Shown: in pieces, positions 47,699 through 55,696 of the stretch
How positions within the stretch are numbered: position 1 is the first letter of the stretch
Layout: each line of letters begins with the position of its first letter
DNA from: Kuafuiihalomonas sp039024635
Lineage (GTDB): Bacteria > Myxococcota > Kuafuiibacteriia > Kuafuiibacteriales > Kuafuiibacteriaceae
Direction of reading: 5' to 3'
Assembly: GCA_039024635.1 (NCBI GenBank)
Contig: JBCCQA010000001.1
Span: forward strand, 1-64,000
Length of the DNA: 64,000 nucleotides
Translations under genes and position numbers: made by a program
The notes under the pieces: generated by a model
The model's database searches: none
Seen by the model: only the letters and a program-made list of their open reading frames with translations
What the model was told of the DNA's origin: nothing

Positions 47699-48730
47699 GT
47701 GGGACTCTGGGATCGCATCACCTCACAGTTCATCGAGATCATCGAGCACCTGGACGACCAACACGACACGCTCGTGTGGCGCTTCCCGGTCCGGGCGCAA
47801 GAGATCAAGAACGGCGCCAAGCTCGTCGTTCGGGAAGGTCAGGCCGCGGTCTTCGTCAACGAAGGCAGGATGGCCGACGTCTTCGGGCCGGGCACGCACA
47901 CCCTCGATACGCAGAACCTGCCCATCCTCGCCACCCTCAAGGGCTGGAAGTACGGGTTCAACTCGCCATTCAAGGCCGAGGTCTACTTCGTCAAGACCAC
48001 CCTCGTCACTGGCCTCAAGTGGGGTACGCGCAACCCCATCATGCTCCGAGACCCTGAGTTCGGCCCCATGCGGCTTCGGGCTTTCGGCATGTTCAACCTT
48101 CGGGTGATCGATCCCGCCGCGCTGCTCAAGGAGCTGTCGGGTACAGATGGCTTGTTCCAGGTCGATGAGATCGAGAGCTACCTGAAGCGGAACATGGTCT
48201 CTCGCTTCAGCCAGGCCCTGGGCTCAAGCCAAATTCCTGCGCTCGACCTCGCCAGCAACTACGAGGTCGTGTCCCAAAGGGTCGCGCCCATGCTGGCCCA
48301 GGACTTCGTGGACGTCGGCATCGAGATCACCCAATTCGTGGTCGAGAACATCAGCTTGCCGCCCGAGGTCGAGAAGGTCCTGGACCAGCGGACCGGTATG
48401 GGCATCGTCGGCAACGTCCAGCAGTACGCTGCCTACCAGATGGCCAACTCGATTCCCGACGCCGCGAAGACACCGAACAGCATGGCAGGGGCCGGTCTAG
48501 GTATGGCGGCCGGGTTCCAGATGGCCAACCAGCTTGCGGGTTCTTGGGGCGGGTCTCCGGTCCATGCTCCGCCTGCCGCCGCTCCGCCTCCGGTTGGGCC
48601 GGCCCCAGCAAGCTCTCCGGCCGGCGACATGGTGGCCAGGCTTCAGAAGCTGGATGCGCTTCGGTCCGCTGGCGTGCTGTCGGACCAGGAGTACGCGAGC
48701 AAGCGCCAAGAGATCCTGGCCGAGATCTGA
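47699..48730 (+). CDS. SPFH-domain protein with C-terminal SHOCT module
   Basis: 343 aa from a GTG at 47699. An SPFH/Band-7-like domain of the 'virion core protein' type (PF13421-like) occupies about 20-240: LVWRFPVRAQEIKNGAKLVVREGQAAVFV, then FGPGTHTLDT, LKGWKYGFNSPFKAEVYFV and AQDFVDVGIEITQFVVENIS. A Gly/Met and Pro/Ala linker leads to a SHOCT motif (AGDMVARLQKLDALRSAGVLSDQEY) at the end. No membrane helix. Membrane-stress scaffolding is typical of the wider family; the exact role is unknown. Confidence 0.85.
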   Translation: MGLWDRITSQFIEIIEHLDDQHDTLVWRFPVRAQEIKNGAKLVVREGQAAVFVNEGRMADVFGPGTHTLDTQNLPILATLKGWKYGFNSPFKAEVYFVKTTLVTGLKWGTRNPIMLRDPEFGPMRLRAFGMFNLRVIDPAALLKELSGTDGLFQVDEIESYLKRNMVSRFSQALGSSQIPALDLASNYEVVSQRVAPMLAQDFVDVGIEITQFVVENISLPPEVEKVLDQRTGMGIVGNVQQYAAYQMANSIPDAAKTPNSMAGAGLGMAAGFQMANQLAGSWGGSPVHAPPAAAPPPVGPAPASSPAGDMVARLQKLDALRSAGVLSDQEYASKRQEILAEI

Positions 48731-48776
48731 GGGGCCCTTCTCCGACGGGCGACCTGCGCTTCACTTCGCGCCTAGG

Positions 48777-50564
48777 CTAGGCCGGGATGCCGTGATCGTT
48801 GTGTTCGACCCAGGCTCGAAGCGCGAGGACCCGCTGGTCGTTGGGGGCGATGCTCTCCGCTCGACGCACGATGGAGCGAAGCAGCGGGATCTTCTCCTCG
48901 GCTGAGTAGTCTGGGTTGTAGAAGATCGAGCGAGCCAGCCCCACCATGTAAACGTGCTCCTCCGAGCATAGGGTGATGGCCTCTCGGAAAGCGTCCTCCG
49001 CGCTCTCGAAGTGGCCCTGGCCCAATAGCTGAACACCACGCTGGAAGGCCTCCTTGGATCGACCGCGCTCCGGCGTCTCGATGAGCTGCCCATCCGGGCC
49101 CCGCGGGGTGGGGGCCGCGAAGACCATGGGCTCGGCGGGACGCGAAGGCTGCCCCTGGGGTACGACGGGCATGATCGGCACTTCCTCCGAGACCGGGGGC
49201 GGAGGCGGCGGCATAGACGGAGAAGGAGCGGGCTGGAGGAGGGAACTGGAGCGAGGAGGCGCAGATACGTCGGCGACCTCGTCGAGAAGCTCCATGGGGG
49301 GCTCCTCGGCTTCGTCCTCCGCGCTCAGGGGTGCAGGGGCCTCGAAAGCAGGGGCAGAGCGCATGCCTTCGAATGGCTCGTCCTCTTCCGGGGAGGGCAG
49401 CTGGGATGCCCGGGCCTCGATGTCTTTGGTCCGCTGACGTTCTTCTCGAATTCGGGCTTCGAATTCGGCGATGCCTGGGGTGAAGTCCTCGATGGCTTCG
49501 CAGGTCCAAAGAAGCGCTAGGAGTTTGAGCGCGTCTTCCAGGGACATGTCTGCGATCTCTGCCGCGTCGGCCACGTTGTAGGCCCGGCCACCGTGCTCCA
49601 AGAAGGTGACCTCCCGAGGCTCGAGGACGAAGGTTTCTCCGATGTCCATGGGCTCGGTCCGGGTCTTGAAATAGCGCTCTTCGTTGTCGGTCACGATGGA
49701 CGCGACGAGCTCGGGTCGGGCGTGTCGCTTGAAGCCCTCCGCCAACACCGGAAGAGGCTCCATGGTGAACTCTCGGCGCCCCGAGCTCGGGCCCCGCTCG
49801 AAGCGGAAAGTGGCCAGGTCGGCCTCGAAGCGGTCGACCAGCTGGAGCCGGGCATAGTCGGAGCGCTCCTCTTCGAGCTGCGCCTGGGTCATGGCGCCGG
49901 TCTGAACGAGGGCCGCGCCGAGATCGATGCCGTCCTCCATCGCGTTCATCGTCGCCTTCGCGTAGGCGTTCTCGTCCAAACGACCGGTGTCCACCAAGTG
50001 GCGACCGAAGCGGTCGCCGGGGATGCTAGTCCGCATCCGCACCGGCCGACCCGACTCGAACTCCAGCGTCCAAGTCTCGTCGCTCCGTTCAACGATGAGG
50101 AGGCCGTCCGCCCGATCGTCCCAGGCTCGATGAATGGCCTTCGTCATTCGGCCGGGATCGACGGCCACGTCTTCGGCGAAGTCGTCGATGGCGCCTGGGG
50201 GGGGGGTGGAAGGAGAGCTCACGGGCTCGGGCAAAGCGCTCCCCAACAGTCTTTGGGCCATCGCGCTGATGGCCTGCGCGTTGTTCGGGTCCTCGACGAC
50301 GTGCAGCTCGGGCGACACTGCATTGGGCGAGGCTCCAAGGACCATGGTGGGCGCCGAGACGGAGAGTCCATCCAACACCTCTTGGGCCTCACGATCTCCG
50401 AGCTGTTGAGAGAGCACTAGCAAGTCCACGTCACCATCAGGCTCGGCGGCCTCCAGGGCCTCGGCCGAATCGAAGATCTGGACGCGACATTCGTTTCGAC
50501 CCAGCAGGAAGCGAACCCGCTTGGCGAGGACCGGGTCCTGGGTGCACACGAGAACGGTCGTCAT
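48777..50564 (-). CDS. Pseudo-receiver / DUF4388-like / TPR-like signalling protein
   Basis: 595 aa from the ATG at 50564. Residues 1-112 fold like a response-regulator receiver but the phosphoacceptor is Ser (LLVLSQQ). A Pro linker (part of which is a C10 tract) precedes a PATAN/DUF4388-like region (about 140-320: GLLIVERSDETWTLEFESGRPV, FGRHLVDTGRLDE, GAALVQTGAM). A long acidic and Pro-rich linker (370-490) ends in a TPR-like helical region (SKEAFQRGVQLLGQGHFESAEDAF). Such proteins act in polarity or two-component networks of Myxococcota. Function here unknown. Confidence 0.8.
   Translation of the reverse strand: MTTVLVCTQDPVLAKRVRFLLGRNECRVQIFDSAEALEAAEPDGDVDLLVLSQQLGDREAQEVLDGLSVSAPTMVLGASPNAVSPELHVVEDPNNAQAISAMAQRLLGSALPEPVSSPSTPPPGAIDDFAEDVAVDPGRMTKAIHRAWDDRADGLLIVERSDETWTLEFESGRPVRMRTSIPGDRFGRHLVDTGRLDENAYAKATMNAMEDGIDLGAALVQTGAMTQAQLEEERSDYARLQLVDRFEADLATFRFERGPSSGRREFTMEPLPVLAEGFKRHARPELVASIVTDNEERYFKTRTEPMDIGETFVLEPREVTFLEHGGRAYNVADAAEIADMSLEDALKLLALLWTCEAIEDFTPGIAEFEARIREERQRTKDIEARASQLPSPEEDEPFEGMRSAPAFEAPAPLSAEDEAEEPPMELLDEVADVSAPPRSSSLLQPAPSPSMPPPPPPVSEEVPIMPVVPQGQPSRPAEPMVFAAPTPRGPDGQLIETPERGRSKEAFQRGVQLLGQGHFESAEDAFREAITLCSEEHVYMVGLARSIFYNPDYSAEEKIPLLRSIVRRAESIAPNDQRVLALRAWVEHNDHGIPA
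50197..50206. repeat. Ten-base G:C homopolymer inside the DUF4388-like gene
   Basis: Ten consecutive G on the + strand encode the Pro-Pro-Pro of the linker after the pseudo-receiver. A one-base slip would truncate the protein. Confidence 0.95.
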
Positions 50565-50697
50565 CGCCGGGAAGCTAACGATTTCGACGCCTTTGGTACA
50601 AGAGCGCAGCAGGACTGCTTTCCTCGGGCGCAGAGCCCGCGGGTGGTTCAGGGCCGAGAGGGGTGCCAAATGGCGCCTTTCGAGCTTCACTGCACTA

Positions 50698-51468
50698 GTG
50701 AGCAGCGTGATCGTCACGGGTGCCGGGAAGGGTATCGGTCGGGCCATCGCCTGCGACCTGGCCGCGCAGGGCTACGCAGTGGGCATTCAGGCCCGAAGCG
50801 AGGAGGACTTGGCCGAGGTCGAAGCCTCCATCGAGCGCCGAGGGGGTCGATCCCTGTCCGTGCCGGGCGACGCCCGAGACCCCAAGGCTGCTCAGGAGCT
50901 GGTGGACCGGACGGAGACCCGATTTGGTCCCCTTCATGCCGCCGTATCAAGTGCGGGTCGTGGAAGTGCTTCGCCGATCCTCTCGGTTGATCCCGAAGAG
51001 TTGCGAAGCTTGCTCGAACTCAATGTCGTGGGAGCACTGCATCTCATCCAGGCCGCCGGTCAGGCTATGAAGCGCTCGGGCGGGGGTCGAATCGTCGTCG
51101 TCGCATCGACCGTTGCCGTTCGCGGAGAGCCCTATGTGGCGGCCTATTCCGCTTCCAAGCATGCGGTTTTGGGCCTTGTCCGCTCAGGCGCCCTGGACCT
51201 TGCGCGCCACGCCATCACCTTGAATGCGGTCTGCCCTGGCTGTGTCGACACCCCCATGTTCGAGCGATCGCTTGAGAACATACAGGCGGCCACCGGTCGA
51301 AGTCGGGCCGAGGCTCGAGCCAGCATCGAGGGCAAGATTCCGATGGGTCGGGTTCTTCAGCCCGACGAGGTAGCGAAGATGGTCCGGTACTTGGTGGCTC
51401 CCGGGGCCGAGATGGTGACCGGCCAGGCCCTGATCGTGGATGGAGGTCAGACGGGGACTGGGGGATGA
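50698..51468 (+). CDS. Short-chain dehydrogenase/reductase
   Basis: 256 aa from the GTG at 50698. NAD(P) motif TGAGKGIGRA (8-17), catalytic Ser in VVVASTVA, Y-x-x-x-K in AAYSASKHAV, and PGCVDTPMF. The usual NNAG strand reads SSAG, a mild departure. The end GAEMVTGQALIVDGGQT is typical of FabG/3-hydroxyacyl-CoA-dehydrogenase-like members. Substrate unknown. It lies 60 nt before ffh. Confidence 0.88.
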   Translation: MSSVIVTGAGKGIGRAIACDLAAQGYAVGIQARSEEDLAEVEASIERRGGRSLSVPGDARDPKAAQELVDRTETRFGPLHAAVSSAGRGSASPILSVDPEELRSLLELNVVGALHLIQAAGQAMKRSGGGRIVVVASTVAVRGEPYVAAYSASKHAVLGLVRSGALDLARHAITLNAVCPGCVDTPMFERSLENIQAATGRSRAEARASIEGKIPMGRVLQPDEVAKMVRYLVAPGAEMVTGQALIVDGGQTGTGG

Positions 51469-51528
51469 CCCTAGGTTGCGGTGCTCCGGGCTGGCGGGCG
51501 CCGCGCCCTCGGCGCACCATCAGCGCCC

Positions 51529-52893
51529 GTGTTCTCCAGCCTCGAAGACCGCTTCGCCGAGGTCCTCAAGAAGGTCCGCGGCCAGGGCAGCCTTAACGAA
51601 AAGAACGTCAAGGAAGCGCTAAGGGACGTCCGGCTCTCTTTGTTGGAGGCCGACGTCCACTTCAAGGTGGTCAAGGACTTCGTCAATGAAGTGAAGGCCC
51701 GAGCCTTGGGCCAGGATGTCCAGGCCAGTCTGACCCCAGGCCAAGAGTTCACGCGCATCGTTGCCGAAGAGCTGACCAAGACGATGGGGGGCGAGAGCGC
51801 TCTCCTGGACCTGGCGCGGAAACCGCCCATCAAAATTTTGCTCATGGGTCTTCAAGGTTCGGGTAAGACGACCACCAGCGGAAAGCTCGCGCTTCGCATA
51901 AAGAACGAAGGCAAGCGGCCCTTCCTCGTCCCGGCGGACCTCCAGCGACCGGCGGCGGTGAAGCAGCTCCAGCAGGTCGGCCAACAGGTCGAGGTCGCGG
52001 TTCACGACACCGATGTCGGGTCCACGGTGGAGAAGACGGTCCAAGAGGCCTTGGAGGTCGCCGACCGCCGAGGTTACGAGGTCGTGATCGTCGATACCGC
52101 GGGCCGGCTCGCCATCGACGCGGAGCTGATGGAGGAGCTTCGTAGGACCAAGGAGGCGGCCGAGCCCCACTACACTCTGCTGGTCGTGGATGCGATGACG
52201 GGCCAGGACGCCGTGAACGTCGCGACCGAATTCAACCAGCAAGTGGGCATCGATGGCGTAGTGATGACGAAGCTGGACGGCGATGCTCGAGGCGGAGCCG
52301 CTCTCTCGGTCCGCGCCGTCACAGGGGCGCCCATCTACTTCGCTGGCTTGGGCGAGAAGATGGATGCGCTCGAGCCCTTCCATCCGGAGCGCATCGCTCA
52401 GCGAATTCTTGGCATGGGGGACGTTCTGGGGCTGATCGAGAAGACCCAGCAGGCCTACGACGAGAAGAAGGCCGAGAAGATGGCTCGCAAGATGAAGCGA
52501 GCCGAGTTCACCCTCGACGACTTCAAAGAGCAGATGGCGATGATTCGTCAGATGGGCGACATGAAGGAGCTGCTGGCCATGATTCCTGGGGCCAGCCAGG
52601 CCATGAAGAAGATGGGGGCGGCCGGGCCCGACCCCGACAAGGAGTTCCGAAGGATCGAGGCCATCATCAACTCGATGACGGCCAAAGAGCGGCACAAGCC
52701 GGACATCCTCAACGGGAGTCGGCGCAAGAGAATCGCCCTGGGTTCCGGTACCACCGTAGCCGAGGTCAATAGCTTCATGAAGCGTTTCAAAGACGCTCGC
52801 AAGATGATGAAGCGGATGTCCAAGATGGGTCCGGGGGCCATGAACCGAATGATGAAGGGAATGGGCGGCGGCCGAGGTCGCTTACCTTTCTGA
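51529..52893 (+). CDS. ffh: Signal recognition particle GTPase Ffh
   Basis: 454 aa from the GTG at 51529 (VFSSLEDRFAEVLKKVRG, the normal start of the family); a GTG 16 codons earlier is possible. N domain (1-85), G domain with GLQGSGKTTTSGKLA, DTAGRLAID and TKLDGDARGGAALS, and a Met-rich M domain (310 to end; MKKMGAAG, MMKRMSKMGPGAMNRMMKG) that binds SRP RNA and signal sequences. It ends one base before ddl. No SRP RNA gene is seen in the window. Confidence 0.98.
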   Translation: MFSSLEDRFAEVLKKVRGQGSLNEKNVKEALRDVRLSLLEADVHFKVVKDFVNEVKARALGQDVQASLTPGQEFTRIVAEELTKTMGGESALLDLARKPPIKILLMGLQGSGKTTTSGKLALRIKNEGKRPFLVPADLQRPAAVKQLQQVGQQVEVAVHDTDVGSTVEKTVQEALEVADRRGYEVVIVDTAGRLAIDAELMEELRRTKEAAEPHYTLLVVDAMTGQDAVNVATEFNQQVGIDGVVMTKLDGDARGGAALSVRAVTGAPIYFAGLGEKMDALEPFHPERIAQRILGMGDVLGLIEKTQQAYDEKKAEKMARKMKRAEFTLDDFKEQMAMIRQMGDMKELLAMIPGASQAMKKMGAAGPDPDKEFRRIEAIINSMTAKERHKPDILNGSRRKRIALGSGTTVAEVNSFMKRFKDARKMMKRMSKMGPGAMNRMMKGMGGGRGRLPF

Positions 52894-52894
52894 A

Positions 52895-53857
52895 GTGGCG
52901 GCGCAGCAGACCATCGGCGTCCTGATGGGAGGCGTCAGCCGAGAGCGTGAGGTCTCGACCTGGAGCGGCGAGCAGATGCTCTCTGCCCTGGGCGAGCGCG
53001 GGTTGAGCGTGCGCATCGACGCCGAGGGCCTTTGGCGGGTTGGCGAAGGGCCCGTCGAGGGCTTCGGCTCTGCCCTGGAGCGCCTGCGCGGAAGCTGTGC
53101 AGCGGTGCTGATCGGTTTGCACGGACGCTTCGGGGAAGACGGAACGGTGCAGGCGCTGTTGGAGGCAGCGGGCCTCCGCTACGCGGGTTCAGGAGTGGCG
53201 GCCAGCGCACTGGCTCTCGACAAGCTGCGAAGCAAGTGGGTCTACCTCGGGGCCGGATTACCGACGCCGGCCTTTGTAGCCCGCTGCCAGGGTGACGAGG
53301 ACGCGGCGGTGCTGAAGCGGGTCGAAGACCTGAAAGGGCCCTGGGTGGTGAAGGCGAGCCACGAAGGCTCATCCTTCGGCGTCCACATGGCGGACGATCT
53401 CGCTCGGGTCCGTTCCGCCCTGGCCGAGATCGAGGGGGAGGCTCTGGTCGAACAGCGGCTCGGTGGAAGAGAGTTCACGTGTGGCGTCCTGGAGGAGTTG
53501 GACGGAACGCCCTGCGCCCTTCCCGTGACCGAGATGATCACGCCTGACGATGCGCCGTTTTTCGACTTCGACGCCAAGTACTCGGGAGGCACCCAAGAGA
53601 TCACGCCGGCCGAGGTCAGCGAGCGGTTGTCGAGCGACATTCAGGCCCTCGCCCTCGAGGCCCATCGGCGATTGGGTTGTCGCCATTTGAGTCGGACCGA
53701 CTTCATGGAGGACGACGAGGGTCGCCTCAACATCCTTGAGACGAACACTCTACCGGGTATGACGAAGGGCAGCCTCGTCCCCCAAGCCGCGGCCGCGGCG
53801 GGCATGAGCTTCTCGGACCTGGTCGAGCGACTGGCCGAACTCGCCCTCAGAACCTGA
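52895..53857 (+). CDS. ddl: D-alanine--D-alanine ligase
   Basis: 320 aa from a GTG at 52895. ATP-grasp fold with IGVLMGGVSREREVS at the start, the Gly-rich loop KASHEGSSFGV, DFDAKYSGG, and RTDFMEDDEGRLNILETNTLPGMT near the end. Makes the D-Ala-D-Ala dipeptide of the peptidoglycan stem. It is 1 nt after ffh, so translation may be coupled. Its 3' end overlaps a convergent gene by 11 bp. Confidence 0.96.
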   Translation: MAAQQTIGVLMGGVSREREVSTWSGEQMLSALGERGLSVRIDAEGLWRVGEGPVEGFGSALERLRGSCAAVLIGLHGRFGEDGTVQALLEAAGLRYAGSGVAASALALDKLRSKWVYLGAGLPTPAFVARCQGDEDAAVLKRVEDLKGPWVVKASHEGSSFGVHMADDLARVRSALAEIEGEALVEQRLGGREFTCGVLEELDGTPCALPVTEMITPDDAPFFDFDAKYSGGTQEITPAEVSERLSSDIQALALEAHRRLGCRHLSRTDFMEDDEGRLNILETNTLPGMTKGSLVPQAAAAAGMSFSDLVERLAELALRT

Positions 53858-54440
53858 AGCTGAGGACGGGGGCCGCGAAGGCCTTGACCTCTCGTCGCAT
53901 CGTACGGGGCGCCGTCTGTAGCTTGAGCTCGTTGCTGGCCAGTCCCACCCCGAGCTGAACGGCGGCAGGGGTCAGGTTTTCCGTGGCCGCCCAGATGGCG
54001 CCAGCCGCGGCCACGTTCAGCAGGGCTCCCGCGATCCGAGGAAGCCACCCCGAGGCGGCGCGTTCGGAGCGAGCCAGGCTTCGGATCAGACCTCGCTTGG
54101 CCTCCAGGCGCCTCGCGCGGTCCTCGGGGTAGAGGGCATCGATGGCCTGGCCCATCCGTACGGCGCGCAAGGACTCCAGCGGTCGAACGAGAGAAAATGT
54201 GATGCCGACGGAGGCGGGGATGGCGGCATAGATACCTCGCTGGCGGTCTTCGGGGTTGTCCGCAACCGCGGCGAGGGTGGCTTGGCTGGCGACCAGGCCT
54301 CCGTAGATTCCGATCCAGCTGTATTGCCAGGCCCGGGCCTTGCTCTGGGCGCTAGCCAAGACATGGTCGAGACGGCGCTCTTCACCTTCGCCAGCCGTGG
54401 TGGCGCCTAGAGCGAAGCTGATCAGCAGGGCGTAGCTCAT
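53847..54440 (-). CDS. Hypothetical exported or membrane protein
   Basis: 197 aa. A short signal-like N-terminus (MSYALLISFALGATTA), then a charged segment, two likely hydrophobic helices (about 40-60 and 137-165), and two Gly-rich helices near the middle. It is possibly a small envelope protein. No family was recognised. It is divergent from the DUF2141 gene with the palindromic operator between them, so it may share that control. Confidence 0.6.
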   Translation of the reverse strand: MSYALLISFALGATTAGEGEERRLDHVLASAQSKARAWQYSWIGIYGGLVASQATLAAVADNPEDRQRGIYAAIPASVGITFSLVRPLESLRAVRMGQAIDALYPEDRARRLEAKRGLIRSLARSERAASGWLPRIAGALLNVAAAGAIWAATENLTPAAVQLGVGLASNELKLQTAPRTMRREVKAFAAPVLSFRF

Positions 54441-54461
54441 GGCACCGGTGTGGGCCGAGAA

Positions 54462-54496
54462 CTAGACAGCGTCAACCTTTACTTGACATCGTCTAG
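54462..54496. promoter_or_regulatory. Long inverted repeat, probable TetR-family operator
   Basis: CTAGAC-AGC-GTCAA (54462-54475), 7-bp centre, TTGAC-ATC-GTCTAG (54483-54496): 11 of 14 positions pair, with both outer (CTAGAC/GTCTAG) and inner (GTCAA/TTGAC) boxes perfect. Each half is itself near-palindromic, so two dimers could bind. TTGACA at 54483-54488 may be the -35 of the DUF2141 gene, and the site sits between divergent genes. Confidence 0.7.
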
Positions 54497-54521
54497 TCGG
54501 AACATCGATGCTGCCTAGGTG

Positions 54522-54968
54522 ATGAAGACTGTGGGCTATTGCTTCTCCATACTCCTGCTCCTCTCCTCGGCGGCCAGTGCCGAAGAAGAAGGGGCCTTGC
54601 TGGAGGTCCGAGTGGAGGGAGTTGAGGCCTCAAAGGGTGGCTCAATCCGCTGCGCCGTCTTCAATGAGGCCGGAGCAAGCGGCTTCCCTTCCACACCGGC
54701 CAAGGCCGTGGATCGCGCAGTGTTCAAGGTGTCAGCAGCCGAGAATCGAACCCAGCTTCGTGTGCCGGCTAAAGGCGTCTACGCCGTGTCCTGTAGCCAC
54801 GATGCGAACGACAACGAGAAGATGGATACGAACTTCTTGGGGATCCCAAAAGAGGGTTGGGGCGTGAGCAAGGGCGTCCGTCCGTCCATGCGGGCACCTC
54901 GCTTCGAGGAGGCCAAGTTCGACGTGACCGGGAGCCCACAGGCCGTCGTCTTGAGGATCGGCTACTGA
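54522..54968 (+). CDS. Exported DUF2141-family protein
   Basis: 148 aa from the ATG at 54522 (a GTG one codon earlier is possible). Signal peptide ending ASAE (about residue 22). The mature part fits DUF2141: GGSIRCAVFNEAGASGFPS, VYAVSCSHDANDNEKMDTNFLGIPKEGWGVSKG, and FEEAKFDV. This small periplasmic domain is of unknown function. The operator lies just upstream; a TetR gene follows after 26 nt, suggesting an autoregulated pair. Confidence 0.88.
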   Translation: MKTVGYCFSILLLLSSAASAEEEGALLEVRVEGVEASKGGSIRCAVFNEAGASGFPSTPAKAVDRAVFKVSAAENRTQLRVPAKGVYAVSCSHDANDNEKMDTNFLGIPKEGWGVSKGVRPSMRAPRFEEAKFDVTGSPQAVVLRIGY

Positions 54969-54994
54969 GTGGAACGAAGGCGGCCGTTTTTTCC

Positions 54995-55615
54995 ATGGAC
55001 CGAAGTCGCCAGGAGGTGAAAGCATCGAGATCCATGGAGGACACCCGCCGGTTGATCTTGGGTCACGCGGTCGACCTCGTCTCCGAAAAGGGGGTTCGAG
55101 ACGTCAGTTTCCGCGAGGTCGCGCGTCGAGCCGGTGTGAGCCATCAGGCGCCTTACCACCACTTCGGCAACCTGCCCGGCATCCTCCGCGCCATCGCTGA
55201 GGAGGGCTTCGAGAGTCTGGGTCGAAAGCTCTTGCAGGCTTCACGAAAGAGCGACCCGAGCGAGGCCCTGACCGCCTGCGGTATCGCCTACGTCAGCTTC
55301 GCCGTCGAAAACGTCGGCCACTTTCGGGTCATGTTCTCTCGCGGCCTGGTCGATCTGAGCGATGAAGAGAATCCCATCGAGAGCTCGGTCGACTGCTTCG
55401 GCGTTTTGCTCGAGGTCACGGAGCGAGTCTGGAAAGAAGGACACGGACGGACGATGGATTCGGAAGGCCTGGCCCACGTCTGCTGGTCGACCGTCCACGG
55501 TCTGGCCACGCTCCTGACTGAAGGCGTCATCCAGCGAAAGAGCAAGCGCGAAGTCAAAGCAGAGATAAAGCTCGTAGTCGAAGGCCTCACCGCCCTCGTC
55601 AAGGAAACGAAGTAG
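54995..55615 (+). CDS. TetR-family transcriptional regulator, WHG-domain type
   Basis: 206 aa from the ATG at 54995; an ATG at 55034 (MEDTRR) is the alternative. The helix-turn-helix is SFREVARRAGVSHQAPYHHFGN. The ligand domain has the YVSFAVENVGHFRVMFSRG block typical of TetR_C_33/WHG regulators. It probably binds the palindrome upstream of the DUF2141 gene, repressing the pair. The inducer is unknown. Confidence 0.92.
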   Translation: MDRSRQEVKASRSMEDTRRLILGHAVDLVSEKGVRDVSFREVARRAGVSHQAPYHHFGNLPGILRAIAEEGFESLGRKLLQASRKSDPSEALTACGIAYVSFAVENVGHFRVMFSRGLVDLSDEENPIESSVDCFGVLLEVTERVWKEGHGRTMDSEGLAHVCWSTVHGLATLLTEGVIQRKSKREVKAEIKLVVEGLTALVKETK

Positions 55616-55655
55616 GCCCCCGGTCACAGCGAGGCGAAGCAGAACGTAGAAGGGT

Positions 55656-55676
55656 GGCTCGGGCTACGCCCGAGCC
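55656..55676. terminator. Hairpin between convergent tetR and flgE
   Basis: GGCTCGGGC-TAC-GCCCGAGCC: a perfect 9-bp, GC-rich stem with a 3-nt loop. No T-run on either side, so it may be a bidirectional terminator that is weak or acts with Rho, or an mRNA 3'-end stabiliser. Confidence 0.55.
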
Positions 55677-55696
55677 GGGCCCCTACGGATCGACCT

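Noticed and set aside
48731..48776. Intrinsic terminator between the convergent SPFH and DUF4388-like genes
   Set aside because: Only a 4-bp GCCC/GGGC stem with a 9-nt loop and no T-run; too weak to call.
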